A DNA stretch of 64,000 bases. Source: Streptomyces sp. SID12488. GTDB taxonomy: Bacteria > Actinomycetota > Actinomycetes > Streptomycetales > Streptomycetaceae. Below, one piece after another: positions 33,119-41,231 of the stretch (positions are counted from its first letter, which is position 1; every line of letters begins with the position of its first letter). The translations under genes and the position numbers were made by a program. The stretch is from NCBI RefSeq assembly GCF_010548275.1, contig NZ_JAAGLT010000011.1:1-64000 (forward strand), in the 5' to 3' direction. The notes under the pieces were generated by a model that saw only the letters and a program-made list of their open reading frames with translations, ran no database searches and was not told where the DNA came from.

Positions 33119-34682
33119 GTTTCGCAGTCGCCGGGGGTGTCGTCGCCGATGCCTCGCCCTTCGCCAGCGGCCACTCCTTGTGGAGTTCTCCCAGCGGGAT
33201 GCGGTGCTGGAAGATCGGGGTGCCGAAGATGGTCAGCTGGATCTGGAGGGCGCCGGAGAGGTCGAGGCCCCCGTACAGGGCCCACTTGCCGCTCGCCGAG
33301 CCCGTGCCGTTGCTCGATCCCCCCGCCGAGGCGTCTGCCTCCACGCGGAGGAACGGGGCGAGGTCGGCGCTGACGCCGACGGTGCCGTACAGGCCGATCG
33401 AGGCCTCGGCGCCCAGGGACGCCTTGACGTCGCCCGTCGCCGCGACGTTGACGTCCAGCGGCGTGCCGGTCATCTCGGACTCGCTGACCCCCCGCCAGCC
33501 CTTGCTCCAGGAGAAGGTGCCGCCGACGCGGAAGTTGCCCTTGAGGTTCTGCTCGACGTCGACGGTCACCTTGCCGTCGGCGTCGACCTGGAAGTAGCAG
33601 ACCAGGTCGAGGTTGACGACGATAGGAACCGGGCCCGCGTAGATGACCGGGTCGGAGTGGAGTTCCGCGAAGGGGATGCGCAGGGGCTTGCCGTTGGTCG
33701 TGGTGGTACCGGCCGCGCGGCCCTTCAGCGACCACTTCGAGGCCCAGTCACCGGTCAGGCCGAGGAAGGCGCCGCCGGGTGCGGAGCCCGTCCCGCTGCC
33801 GGAACCGTTGTACGAGAAGGCGACCTCGGGTGCGAGCTGGACGAAGCCCTGCACCGAGGCCGACGCCGAGGCGGGAGCGCCCTCGGCCGTGGCGATGGCG
33901 GCGCCCACGTCGATACGCAGGCTGCCCAGGGGAAGCTTGGCGCCCTGGGGGCCGAAGGTCAGGTCGCCGGTCTTCGCCCAGGAGACCTTCACGCCCTCGA
34001 CGAGCGGATCGACCTCGATGGTCGACGGGTCGACGGGAACATCGCCCTCGGCCTTGCTCTCACCGAGTACGGAGCTGAGTTCGGCGGACTTGGTGACCAC
34101 CTCCGTACCGCCGTCCGCGGCGTCACCGACGACCTCGGTCACCTCGGCCAGCAGACCGTCGGGGGCACCGGGAGCGGGCGCGCTGGCGATGACGTCACCG
34201 ACGGCAACGGGCGCGGCGGGGGCGGCAGTTGTCTCCGACGCGGAGGGCGAGGCAGAGGACGGCGAGGCGGAGGAGGGTGAGCCCGTGGAGGGCGAGGCGG
34301 AGGAGGGAGTGGAGGAGGAGGGAGTGGAGGACGCGGGGGAGGCGGACGGGGTCTTCGTGCCGTCGGCGGGCGCGGTCACCGACTTCGCGGTGATGACCGC
34401 CCGGCCGCTCTTCTTGTCGTACGAGGCGACCTTGAGCGACGACTTCCGCGCCCCGGCGCCACCCTCGGCCGCGCCCTTGGGTGCCACGGCCGTGGGGGTC
34501 GCGTTACCCAACGGGGCTTCTACGACGGCGAGTTGGTCCGGCGCGTTGGCAGCGGCGGGTATCTCGGCCGCAGCCGCACCCGCGCTGTCCGCCTCCGTCG
34601 GTGAGCTTGCGGAGCAGCCTGTGGTGAGCAGGGCCGCGACAGTGACCGATGCCAGCAGGGCATGTCTGGTGAGCTTGTGCAC
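33108..34682 (-). CDS. Large secreted lipoprotein of unknown function
   Basis: 524 aa from GTG 34682 (GAGGA upstream). The N-terminus VHKLTRHALLASVTVAALLTTGC is a lipoprotein signal with lipobox LTTGC, so Cys23 should be lipidated. A Ser/Pro-rich spacer (about 130-180, SPSSASPSSASPSASE) leads to a beta-rich C-terminal half of about 290 residues with Gly-rich strands (GSGSGTGSAPGGAFLGLTGD, LRVEADASAGGSSNGTGSAS) and one Cys. I do not recognise a family. The layout suggests a surface-exposed stalk with a beta domain. An almost perfect Crp-type site lies 176 bp upstream. Confidence 0.75.
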   Translation of the reverse strand: MHKLTRHALLASVTVAALLTTGCSASSPTEADSAGAAAAEIPAAANAPDQLAVVEAPLGNATPTAVAPKGAAEGGAGARKSSLKVASYDKKSGRAVITAKSVTAPADGTKTPSASPASSTPSSSTPSSASPSTGSPSSASPSSASPSASETTAAPAAPVAVGDVIASAPAPGAPDGLLAEVTEVVGDAADGGTEVVTKSAELSSVLGESKAEGDVPVDPSTIEVDPLVEGVKVSWAKTGDLTFGPQGAKLPLGSLRIDVGAAIATAEGAPASASASVQGFVQLAPEVAFSYNGSGSGTGSAPGGAFLGLTGDWASKWSLKGRAAGTTTTNGKPLRIPFAELHSDPVIYAGPVPIVVNLDLVCYFQVDADGKVTVDVEQNLKGNFRVGGTFSWSKGWRGVSESEMTGTPLDVNVAATGDVKASLGAEASIGLYGTVGVSADLAPFLRVEADASAGGSSNGTGSASGKWALYGGLDLSGALQIQLTIFGTPIFQHRIPLGELHKEWPLAKGEASATTPPATAKPAA

Positions 34683-34857
34683 GCGTGGGGGTCCTCGGGA
34701 TCGAGTTGATCGAATGACGGGACGGGGCACGGGGGTTGGGCCGGGGTTTGAGCTGGGGATCGAGCGCGAACGGTTACCCCTCAGTAGCCACGCATGAGCA
34801 TGCCAGCCCCACACGCCTCCGAGGCACACTTCCTTTACTTTCTTTACATCCTGATCT

Positions 34858-34873
34858 TGTGATGTGGATCACT
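34858..34873. promoter_or_regulatory. Crp-type site
   Basis: TGTGA (34858-34862), TGTGGA, TCACT (34869-34873); matches GTGA-N6-TCAC exactly in the core. It lies between the lipoprotein start and the 3' end of the ABC transporter, so the lipoprotein is the likely target. Confidence 0.55.
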
Positions 34874-34892
34874 GTGCGGTATGCGGCCCGGC

Positions 34893-36941
34893 TCACTGCT
34901 CGGTGTCGAGCCGGTACTGCTCCGACTGCACGAGGTACATCCGCCGGAAAAGCCCCGGTCCGTCACCGTCGGGCCTCAACAGGTCCTCGAACGTGCCGTG
35001 TTCGGCCACCCGGCCCCGCTCCAGGACGTAGATCTCGTCCGCGTGCCGGACGCTGTGCAGGCGATGGGTGATCAGGATGATCGTCTGACCGGCCTCGGCG
35101 AGGCTGCGGATCTGGTCGAAGACGCGCTGCTCGGTCTCCGCGTCCAGAGCACTGGTCGGTTCGTCGACGACGAGGATGCGGGCGTCGCGGTGCCGGGCGC
35201 GGGCGATGCCGAGGCGCTGCCACTGGCCGCCGGAGATCTGGTGACCGCCCTTGTAACCGCGGGCGAGGAGGGTGTCCCACCCCCGGGGAAGGGCGGCGAT
35301 GGTCTCGTCGGCGCCCGCGTACTCGGCGGCGGCGTGCAGGAGTTCGTCCTCGTGCGGGGCGTCGGGCCGGCCGATGGCGATGTTCACGCGGGCGGTGAAG
35401 GGCCAGCGGTAGAAGTCCTGGGCGACGACCGCGATCCGGTCGAAGAGGTCGCCTCGGTCCAGTTCGGTGGAGTCGACTCCGTCCCAGAGGATGCGGCCCG
35501 CGTCGGGCGCGTACAGCCCGCACAGCAGCTTGGCGAGCGTGCTCTTTCCGCTGCCGTTGTTGCCGACCAGCGCGACGATCCGGCCGGTGGGGATGGTGAC
35601 GTTCACCGCGTCGAGGGCGGGTTCGGTGTCCGTGCCCGGGTAGGTGAAGGAGACGTTCTCGAAGCGGACGGCGTCCACGTGGTCGGGCAGCGGGAGGCCG
35701 GATTCCGGGATGAGCCGGCGGTCCGCCTCCTGGCACAGCCGCTCCAGGTCGGCGACGAACAGGCTCTCTTCGTATAGGTAGTTGAGCTGGACGACCAGTG
35801 CCTCCAGGTTGGCGGACCCGGTCCGGATGGCGATGACCGCCGTCCCGGCGACGGCCAGATCCATGGCCCCCGTCCACAGCAGCAGCCCGAGCACGCCGTA
35901 CGCGCCGGCCGTCGCGATGCCCGTCCACCCGGAGGCGATCAGCCCGGTACGGGCGGCCAGCGAGGCGAGCCGGGTCTGTTCCCGCTCTCCCGTCTCGGCC
36001 ATGGTCCGGAAGTGCCGCAGCAGAAACGGCCCGATGTTGTGCACCCGCACCTCGGACGCGGCCTGCGTGTCGATCAGCAGCCGCCCCAACAGCTGCCCCG
36101 CGCGGGCGTGTTGGACCCAGGTGTGGAAGGAGACGTACCGACGGCGGGCGATGGTCAGCGCGCTCCAGGCGCTGGGCAGCGTCATCAGGGCGAGGAGCGG
36201 AAGGAGGGCCGGATGCAGCACGGTGAGCACACCTGCGGCTGCGGCCAGCGCGATGCTCGCCGTCATGACGGAGGTACAGAACCGGATCATGCGCCGCGCG
36301 GACTCGGCGCCGTACTGCGCGGAGTCGAGCAGCTTGTGGAACTCCTCGTCCTCCACGGCCGCCAACTCGACCCGGGCCACCCGCTCCAGGTACTCCTCGG
36401 TCGCCACCCGGAACACCTTCGGCTCCAGCCGCCCGGTACCGGCGGTCGACGCGGACCGTAACAGCGCGCCGACGAGCGCGGTGACCGCGACGACGACCAG
36501 CGCCGGTACGGCGTCCCGCAGCCGGTCGGTCGTGTGCCCGCCGCCGAGCAACTGGGTGAGCACCCGGTTGACGGCCACGAGCCCGACCGCCTGCGCCACT
36601 CCCCCACCCAACTCGGCGACCGCCACCCGGCGCAGGGCCCGCGGGTCGGCCCGGTGGGCGAGCCTGATGGTGGCGCCGATCAGCCGGGGCATCCGCGCGA
36701 CCATGGTCCGCAGCCCCAGCTCCAGAAACGACCCCTGATGCTGGTTCCACCCCATGTCGTACCGCAACGGCCCCCCGAACAACAGCCGTTCGGACTCCGA
36801 GACACCGTCGCCGTCGCCCTCCTCCCCCGCGGCCTTCCTCGCGGCCTTCCCTTCAGCGGCCTTCCCTTCAGCCGCCTTCTCCGCCTGCTCCGTCTTCTCC
36901 GCCCGCTCCGCTTTCTCCGTACGTTCGTCACGCGTCGTCAT
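34893..36941 (-). CDS. ABC transporter, fused permease and ATPase (exporter type)
   Basis: 682 aa. A charged low-complexity head (KAERAEKTEQAEKAAEGKAA) precedes a six-helix membrane domain (about 90-400) and a nucleotide-binding domain (about 430-675). Motifs are Walker A VGNNGSGKST, Q-loop VVAQDF, signature ISGGQWQR, Walker B ILVVDEPTSALD and H-loop ITHRL. The layout is a half-exporter that works as a dimer, as in lipid or peptide exporters; the membrane domain is more divergent than MsbA-type ones. It precedes the lipoprotein on the same strand. The substrate is unknown. Confidence 0.9.
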   Translation of the reverse strand: MTTRDERTEKAERAEKTEQAEKAAEGKAAEGKAARKAAGEEGDGDGVSESERLLFGGPLRYDMGWNQHQGSFLELGLRTMVARMPRLIGATIRLAHRADPRALRRVAVAELGGGVAQAVGLVAVNRVLTQLLGGGHTTDRLRDAVPALVVVAVTALVGALLRSASTAGTGRLEPKVFRVATEEYLERVARVELAAVEDEEFHKLLDSAQYGAESARRMIRFCTSVMTASIALAAAAGVLTVLHPALLPLLALMTLPSAWSALTIARRRYVSFHTWVQHARAGQLLGRLLIDTQAASEVRVHNIGPFLLRHFRTMAETGEREQTRLASLAARTGLIASGWTGIATAGAYGVLGLLLWTGAMDLAVAGTAVIAIRTGSANLEALVVQLNYLYEESLFVADLERLCQEADRRLIPESGLPLPDHVDAVRFENVSFTYPGTDTEPALDAVNVTIPTGRIVALVGNNGSGKSTLAKLLCGLYAPDAGRILWDGVDSTELDRGDLFDRIAVVAQDFYRWPFTARVNIAIGRPDAPHEDELLHAAAEYAGADETIAALPRGWDTLLARGYKGGHQISGGQWQRLGIARARHRDARILVVDEPTSALDAETEQRVFDQIRSLAEAGQTIILITHRLHSVRHADEIYVLERGRVAEHGTFEDLLRPDGDGPGLFRRMYLVQSEQYRLDTEQ

Positions 36942-37040
36942 GTGAGTGGGTCCCCCTTGGCAAGCCGGTCGAGCCGCGCATGTCCTGCCCAGTTCTTCCC
37001 GCGCGCGGAATTCCTCACCCGGTCCGGGGACCGCCAGGAG

Positions 37041-38264
37041 TCACGTACCGGAGCGCGACCGCTCCGCCGGGCTCGAAAGCGCGCCCTCGCTTTCACCCCG
37101 GCCGCGCCCCTCGCGACGCCCCGCCGCCACCAGCCCCACCGTCACGCACACCGACCCCGCCGCCATCACCGTCATCGCCGCGCCGGGGGAGGTGAGTTGG
37201 GCGATCGTGCCCGCCAGGGCCGCGCTCACGCCCTGCATCGTGAGCATCCCGGCGGAGTGCAACCCGAGGGCGTGGCCGGAGAGTTCGGGCGGAGTGAGGG
37301 ACATCAGGCGTTCCTGCTGGACCAGGCTCGCGCCGTAGCCGACCGAGGCCACGCAGACCGTCACGGCCGCCGCCCACACCCCGGGGCCCAGGGCGAACAC
37401 CAGATTGGGCGCGGCCAGCAACAGGAGCAGCGGTACGGCCAGTCGGCGGCGCAGCCGGGGTGACACGAACCGGCCGATCGTCACGTCCCCGATCAGCATG
37501 CCCAGGGCCGCGCAGGCGAAGAGGGTGCCCGCGGACCCGGGATCGTAGGACACGTACAGGGACTCGATTCCGACGACCAGGCCGTTGGGGATCCAGAGGC
37601 CCAGGTAGGTGAGGCGGCGGGGGCGGGCCGACCACAACTCGGCATTCGTACGCCAGGTCTGGGCGATGGACGGGCGGCCGGAGAGGCGGGGCGGGCGACG
37701 GGTCAGGCCCAGGCGGGTCATTAGCGCGCCCGCCAGGTAGAGGGCCGCCGAGGTGAGGAGTGTGGTGCGCGGGGAGAGGGTCGCCACCATGACCCCGCCC
37801 GTCGCGAAACCGGCGATCTGCATCAGCCCGTTCGACATGTTGAAGACCGAACGCCCCAGCAGATAGCCCTCCTTGACCAGGATCTCGTTGAGCAGGCCCC
37901 AGCCGACCCCCGCCCCCAGCGACGCGATCAGCCCCAGCACGAACAGCACGGCGAAGACCGCCCCGATCGGCAGACCGGGGGTCGCCATCACCGCCGTACC
38001 GAGCGCGAAGGCAAGTGCGATGCCCGTCAGGGTCGCGCGCGGGGGCAGGCGGTCCGAGGCCGAGAGGAGGGTGGTCGCGCCCACCACCTGGGCGAGCTGG
38101 GGGCCGAACATGCTCAGGGCGGAGAGCAGGGGCGAGCCGGTGGCACGGTAGGTGAGGGTGGCGAGGGCCAGACCGCCGATCGTCGAGGCGGCCGATCTCA
38201 GCGCCGTGGAGAGGAAGAGCGGTGTGAACTCGGGGGTGCGGAAGAGGGCGGAGTAGCTGCGCAT
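37041..38264 (-). CDS. MFS transporter (12-TM type)
   Basis: 407 aa from ATG 38264 (the frame is open to 38312). About 12 hydrophobic segments are seen, with RSYSALFRTPEFTPLFLSTA at the start as in small actinobacterial exporter-like MFS proteins; motif A is degenerate. The tail (GRREGRGRGESEGAL) is charged. It is divergent from an ArsR-type regulator, with a perfect 9-bp palindrome between them, so the regulator probably controls it. The substrate cannot be predicted. Confidence 0.85.
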   Translation of the reverse strand: MRSYSALFRTPEFTPLFLSTALRSAASTIGGLALATLTYRATGSPLLSALSMFGPQLAQVVGATTLLSASDRLPPRATLTGIALAFALGTAVMATPGLPIGAVFAVLFVLGLIASLGAGVGWGLLNEILVKEGYLLGRSVFNMSNGLMQIAGFATGGVMVATLSPRTTLLTSAALYLAGALMTRLGLTRRPPRLSGRPSIAQTWRTNAELWSARPRRLTYLGLWIPNGLVVGIESLYVSYDPGSAGTLFACAALGMLIGDVTIGRFVSPRLRRRLAVPLLLLLAAPNLVFALGPGVWAAAVTVCVASVGYGASLVQQERLMSLTPPELSGHALGLHSAGMLTMQGVSAALAGTIAQLTSPGAAMTVMAAGSVCVTVGLVAAGRREGRGRGESEGALSSPAERSRSGT

Positions 38265-38300
38265 GCGGGGAGTCTGCGAGGGACACCGGGCCGTGGTTAT

Positions 38301-38322
38301 TGTTTCGCGCACACGCGAAACA
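38301..38322. promoter_or_regulatory. Perfect palindrome, probable ArsR-type operator
   Basis: TGTTTCGCG (38301-38309), CACA, CGCGAAACA (38314-38322). It lies between the divergent MFS (38264) and regulator (38363) starts. Confidence 0.7.
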
Positions 38323-38362
38323 TCACTCGCACGACCATCAACAGGGGCACGGAGGTACGGGC

Positions 38363-39358
38363 ATGGGCTGGTGGCAGGTGAACGCCGACACCCTCGCCCG
38401 CAGCCGGTTCGTCATCTCGCCCCTCGCCGAGACCTTCGCGAGCCTCCGGCTGCTGCACACCGGGGCTGCCTCGCACCCCGGCGAGCGCGCCTGGCTGACC
38501 GCCCACCTGCCCGCGTACCGCCGCCGTCTCGCGCACGATCCCACCACCGCCCTCCTCCTCCGTGTCGGCCTCGGCCGCGCCTGGATCGCCGATTTCCTGG
38601 CCCCCACCCCCCGGTACGGCGAGACGTTCGAGGAGGGCGTCTCGCGCGTCCGTACGGTCGCCCCCGATCTCGCCCGCAGCCACCTCGTCCGCTCCCGCCC
38701 CGGCCCTCTCCCCGCCGCCCTCGCCGACCGGGACGACCTCCCGGACCTCGCCGCCGGCCTCCTCACCCACGTGTGGGAGGAGGCCGTGCTGCCGTACTGG
38801 GACGGGCGCCGGCGCGTCCTCGAAGCCGATGTGGTCGCGCGGAGCTCTCAGGTCAGTCAGGGCGGCTGGGCCGCTGTGCTGGACGCGCTGCGGCCTGGCA
38901 CGCGCTGGCTCGGCGACAACCGGCTCCAGGTCAACCTGCACGAGTATCCGCCCCGCGAGATCTCCGGAGCCGAGCTGATCTTCGTACCCGTGACGCCGAA
39001 GGTCGGGTGGGTGTCCTGGGAGGAGCCGGAGCGGTACGCCGTCATCTACCCGTGCGCGGGTGTGCTGGCCGAGCACCGCGGTGGGCGGGGGGCGTCCGCC
39101 GCTCTCGGGGCGCTCCTCGGACCGGCCCGGGCCGCAGTGCTCGTACTCCTCGACTCGCCGCACAGCACCACCCAGCTGACCGCCGTGACCGGGCAGACGC
39201 TCGGCTCGGTCGGGCGGCATCTGCGGGTGCTGCTGGACGCGGGGCTGGTGGAGCGGCGGCGGGCGGGGCGGTCGGTGCTGTACTCGCGTTCGGCGGCCGG
39301 TGAGGTCTTGGTCACGGCTTCGGGGGCGGGAGCCGGGCCCGACACCTACCGGAGTTAG
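38363..39358 (+). CDS. ArsR-type winged-helix regulator with large N-terminal domain
   Basis: 331 aa from ATG 38363 (GGAGG upstream; the frame is open from 38300). The N-terminal 230 residues form an unassigned domain starting MGWWQVNADTLARSRFVISP. The C-terminus is an ArsR-like winged helix (about 252-320): LLDSPHSTTQLTAVTGQTLG, SVGRHLRVLLDAGLVERRRA and the wing GRSVLYSRS. Such proteins are common in Streptomyces beside MFS genes. No Cys metal-binding motif is seen, so the signal is probably not a metal. The divergent MFS is the likely target through the palindrome at 38301-38322. Confidence 0.82.
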   Translation: MGWWQVNADTLARSRFVISPLAETFASLRLLHTGAASHPGERAWLTAHLPAYRRRLAHDPTTALLLRVGLGRAWIADFLAPTPRYGETFEEGVSRVRTVAPDLARSHLVRSRPGPLPAALADRDDLPDLAAGLLTHVWEEAVLPYWDGRRRVLEADVVARSSQVSQGGWAAVLDALRPGTRWLGDNRLQVNLHEYPPREISGAELIFVPVTPKVGWVSWEEPERYAVIYPCAGVLAEHRGGRGASAALGALLGPARAAVLVLLDSPHSTTQLTAVTGQTLGSVGRHLRVLLDAGLVERRRAGRSVLYSRSAAGEVLVTASGAGAGPDTYRS

Positions 39359-39367
39359 CATCCGGTT

Positions 39368-39883
39368 ATGACCACAGATGCCACTTCCTCCCCCGTCGGC
39401 TCCCCCCTCAACGTGGAGATCGGTGCCCTCACGGGCGGTTCCGCGGACCTCGCCCAGTACGCCGGCAAGGCCGTCCTCATCGTCAACGTCGCCTCCAAGT
39501 GCGGGCTGACCCCGCAGTACGCGGGGCTGGAGAAGCTCCAGGCGCGGTACGCCGAGAAGGGCTTCACCGTCCTCGGGGTGCCCTGCAACCAGTTCCTCGG
39601 CCAGGAGCCCGGCAGCTCCGAGGAGATCGCCGAGTTCTGCTCGGCGACGTACGGCGTGACCTTCCCGATGACCGAGAAGGTCGAGGTCAACGGGGACGCC
39701 CGGCACACCCTGTACGACCGCCTCGTGGGCTTCGCCGACAGCGAGGGCCACACCGGGGACATCCGCTGGAACTTCGAGAAGTTCCTCATCGGCCGCGACG
39801 GCCAGGTCGTCGCCCGCTTCTCCCCGCAGACCGAGCCGGAGACGGACGAGCTGGTGGGCGCGGTGGAGAAGGCCATCGGCTGA
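39368..39883 (+). CDS. Glutathione-peroxidase-family thiol peroxidase
   Basis: 171 aa, single GPx domain of the usual bacterial (BtuE/Gpx) size. The catalytic motif is VNVASKCGLTPQYAGLE with peroxidatic Cys near 45. The other catalytic residues are Gln in PCNQFLGQEPG and Trp/Asn in IRWNFEKFLI. A second Cys (EFCSATYG) could resolve the disulfide, so the protein probably uses thioredoxin or mycothiol-linked reductants, as actinomycetes lack glutathione. It starts 9 bp after the ArsR-type regulator stop, so the two may be co-transcribed. Its role is reduction of hydrogen and lipid peroxides. Confidence 0.92.
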   Translation: MTTDATSSPVGSPLNVEIGALTGGSADLAQYAGKAVLIVNVASKCGLTPQYAGLEKLQARYAEKGFTVLGVPCNQFLGQEPGSSEEIAEFCSATYGVTFPMTEKVEVNGDARHTLYDRLVGFADSEGHTGDIRWNFEKFLIGRDGQVVARFSPQTEPETDELVGAVEKAIG

Positions 39884-39921
39884 CCCCGTCGATTCCGTGT
39901 TTGCGTAGTTCCGTCGGTTGA

Positions 39922-39940
39922 CCTTGCCCCAGGGGCAAGG
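39922..39940. promoter_or_regulatory. MerR-type operator
   Basis: CCTTGCCCC, A, GGGGCAAGG is a perfect 19-bp dyad overlapping a -35-like TTGACC (39918-39923), just upstream of the MerR gene. This is the usual position for a MerR-family autoregulatory site. Confidence 0.7.
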
Positions 39941-39992
39941 ACGAGCGTCCTTGTCACCGGGCCGACCGTGCCCGGTGACGGAGGATGTCGGG

Positions 39993-40925
39993 GTGAACGG
40001 CTACGGGAACGGCAACGGGAACGACGGCCTGCTCACCATCGGCGCGTTCGCCGCGCGGGCCCGGCTCTCGCCCAAGGCCCTGCGGCTGTACGACCGGCTC
40101 GGGCTGCTCGCCCCGGCGCACGTCGACGGGACGAGCGGCTACCGCTACTACCGCGCCGAGCAGGCCGAACGCGCCCGCCTGGTGGCCCTGCTGCGCCAGC
40201 TCGACATGCCACTCGCCCTCATCGGCGAGCTGGTGGCCCTGGTCGAGCTGGACGGGACGGCCGCCGCCGAGCGGCTCGCCGCCTACTGGGCGGACGTCGA
40301 GGCGCGGATCGCGGGCCAGCGGACACTCGCCCGATACCTCCGTGGACGACTGTCAGGGAGGAGCTCCGAGATGGAAGAGCTGTACGGGAAGTTCGTGGTC
40401 GAGACCGTGTACGTACCCGAGCGGGTGGTGCTGACGGAGACGCGGCACACTCTCGCGGATGAGTTGCCCGCGTGGATCGGGGCGTCGCTGGGGCGCCTGG
40501 AAGCGGGCGCCCGGGAGTGCGGTGGTGTGACGGCGGCGCCGTTCGTCGTCTACCACGCCGAGGTGTCCGTGGAGAGCGACGGTCCGGCCGAGTCGTGCGT
40601 CCCGGTCGCCGACGAAGCCGCCGCACGGGCCTGGGCGAAGGCGCACGGACGGGCCTGGGAGACGGCGGTACGAGTGGAACCGGCCCGGCGGCTCGCGTAC
40701 ACGCGGATCACCAAGGCGCAGGTGGCCCATCCGCAGATCATCGCCGCTTTCGAGGCGGTGGAACGGTGGCTGGCCGGGCAGGGCATCGAGCCGGCAGGCC
40801 CGTGCCGCGAGGTGTACTTCGCGGACTGGGAGACGGCGGGGCCGGACGACGCGGTGTGCGACATCGCGTTCCCCGTCGCGTTGCCTGTCACGCTTCCCGT
40901 CGCGTCGTTCCCCGCCGGTTCGTGA
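39993..40925 (+). CDS. MerR-family regulator with GyrI-like effector domain
   Basis: 310 aa from GTG 39993 (GAGG upstream; GTG 39975 is possible). The MerR HTH (about 12-80) reads LTIGAFAARARLSPKALRLY and DRLGLLAPAHVDGTSGYRYY, followed by a dimerisation helix. The C-terminal GyrI/AraC-effector-like domain (about 125-300) binds drugs or other hydrophobic cations in relatives such as BmrR. A VAL-PVT-LPV repeat marks the end. The 19-bp dyad upstream suggests autoregulation. No adjacent exporter is divergent, so the drug target is not visible here. Confidence 0.88.
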   Translation: MNGYGNGNGNDGLLTIGAFAARARLSPKALRLYDRLGLLAPAHVDGTSGYRYYRAEQAERARLVALLRQLDMPLALIGELVALVELDGTAAAERLAAYWADVEARIAGQRTLARYLRGRLSGRSSEMEELYGKFVVETVYVPERVVLTETRHTLADELPAWIGASLGRLEAGARECGGVTAAPFVVYHAEVSVESDGPAESCVPVADEAAARAWAKAHGRAWETAVRVEPARRLAYTRITKAQVAHPQIIAAFEAVERWLAGQGIEPAGPCREVYFADWETAGPDDAVCDIAFPVALPVTLPVASFPAGS

Positions 40926-41231
40926 AATGCCCTGGGGGAACCCGTAGGGGATCCTGGGGGGGTGCTTGAAGAGTGCCGGGATGAGTGCCTGATGTGCGTC
41001 TGAGAGGTGTCCGGAAGGGCGCCGGCCGGAATTATCCGGTCGCGCCCTTCCGGGAACCATCTCAAGCTGATGGGGCTCTTTTCCGTCACGCCCCTGTCAC
41101 CGCCTGGTCATATGGGGCCGGGTAAACCAACGCCCGGGGTGCGATTAGCGTCTACCCCGGAGACACCTCCACAGGACAGACACCCGCCAGTCGTCCGTGC
41201 GCGCCCGAGCCGAAGCGAAACGGAAGTTGCA
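40926..41231. other. Intergenic stretch holding a strong terminator
   Basis: No gene is seen. The main feature is a long two-part hairpin at 41011-41053, listed separately. The T-poor part around 41090-41160 holds possible promoter bases for the membrane-protein gene but no clear consensus. Confidence 0.5.
41011..41053 (+). terminator. Long two-part hairpin terminator after the MerR gene
   Basis: CCGGAAGGGCGC (41011-41022) pairs with GCGCCCTTCCGG (41042-41053); inside it CCGGA-ATTA-TCCGG (41026-41039) forms a second stem. Confidence 0.7.
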
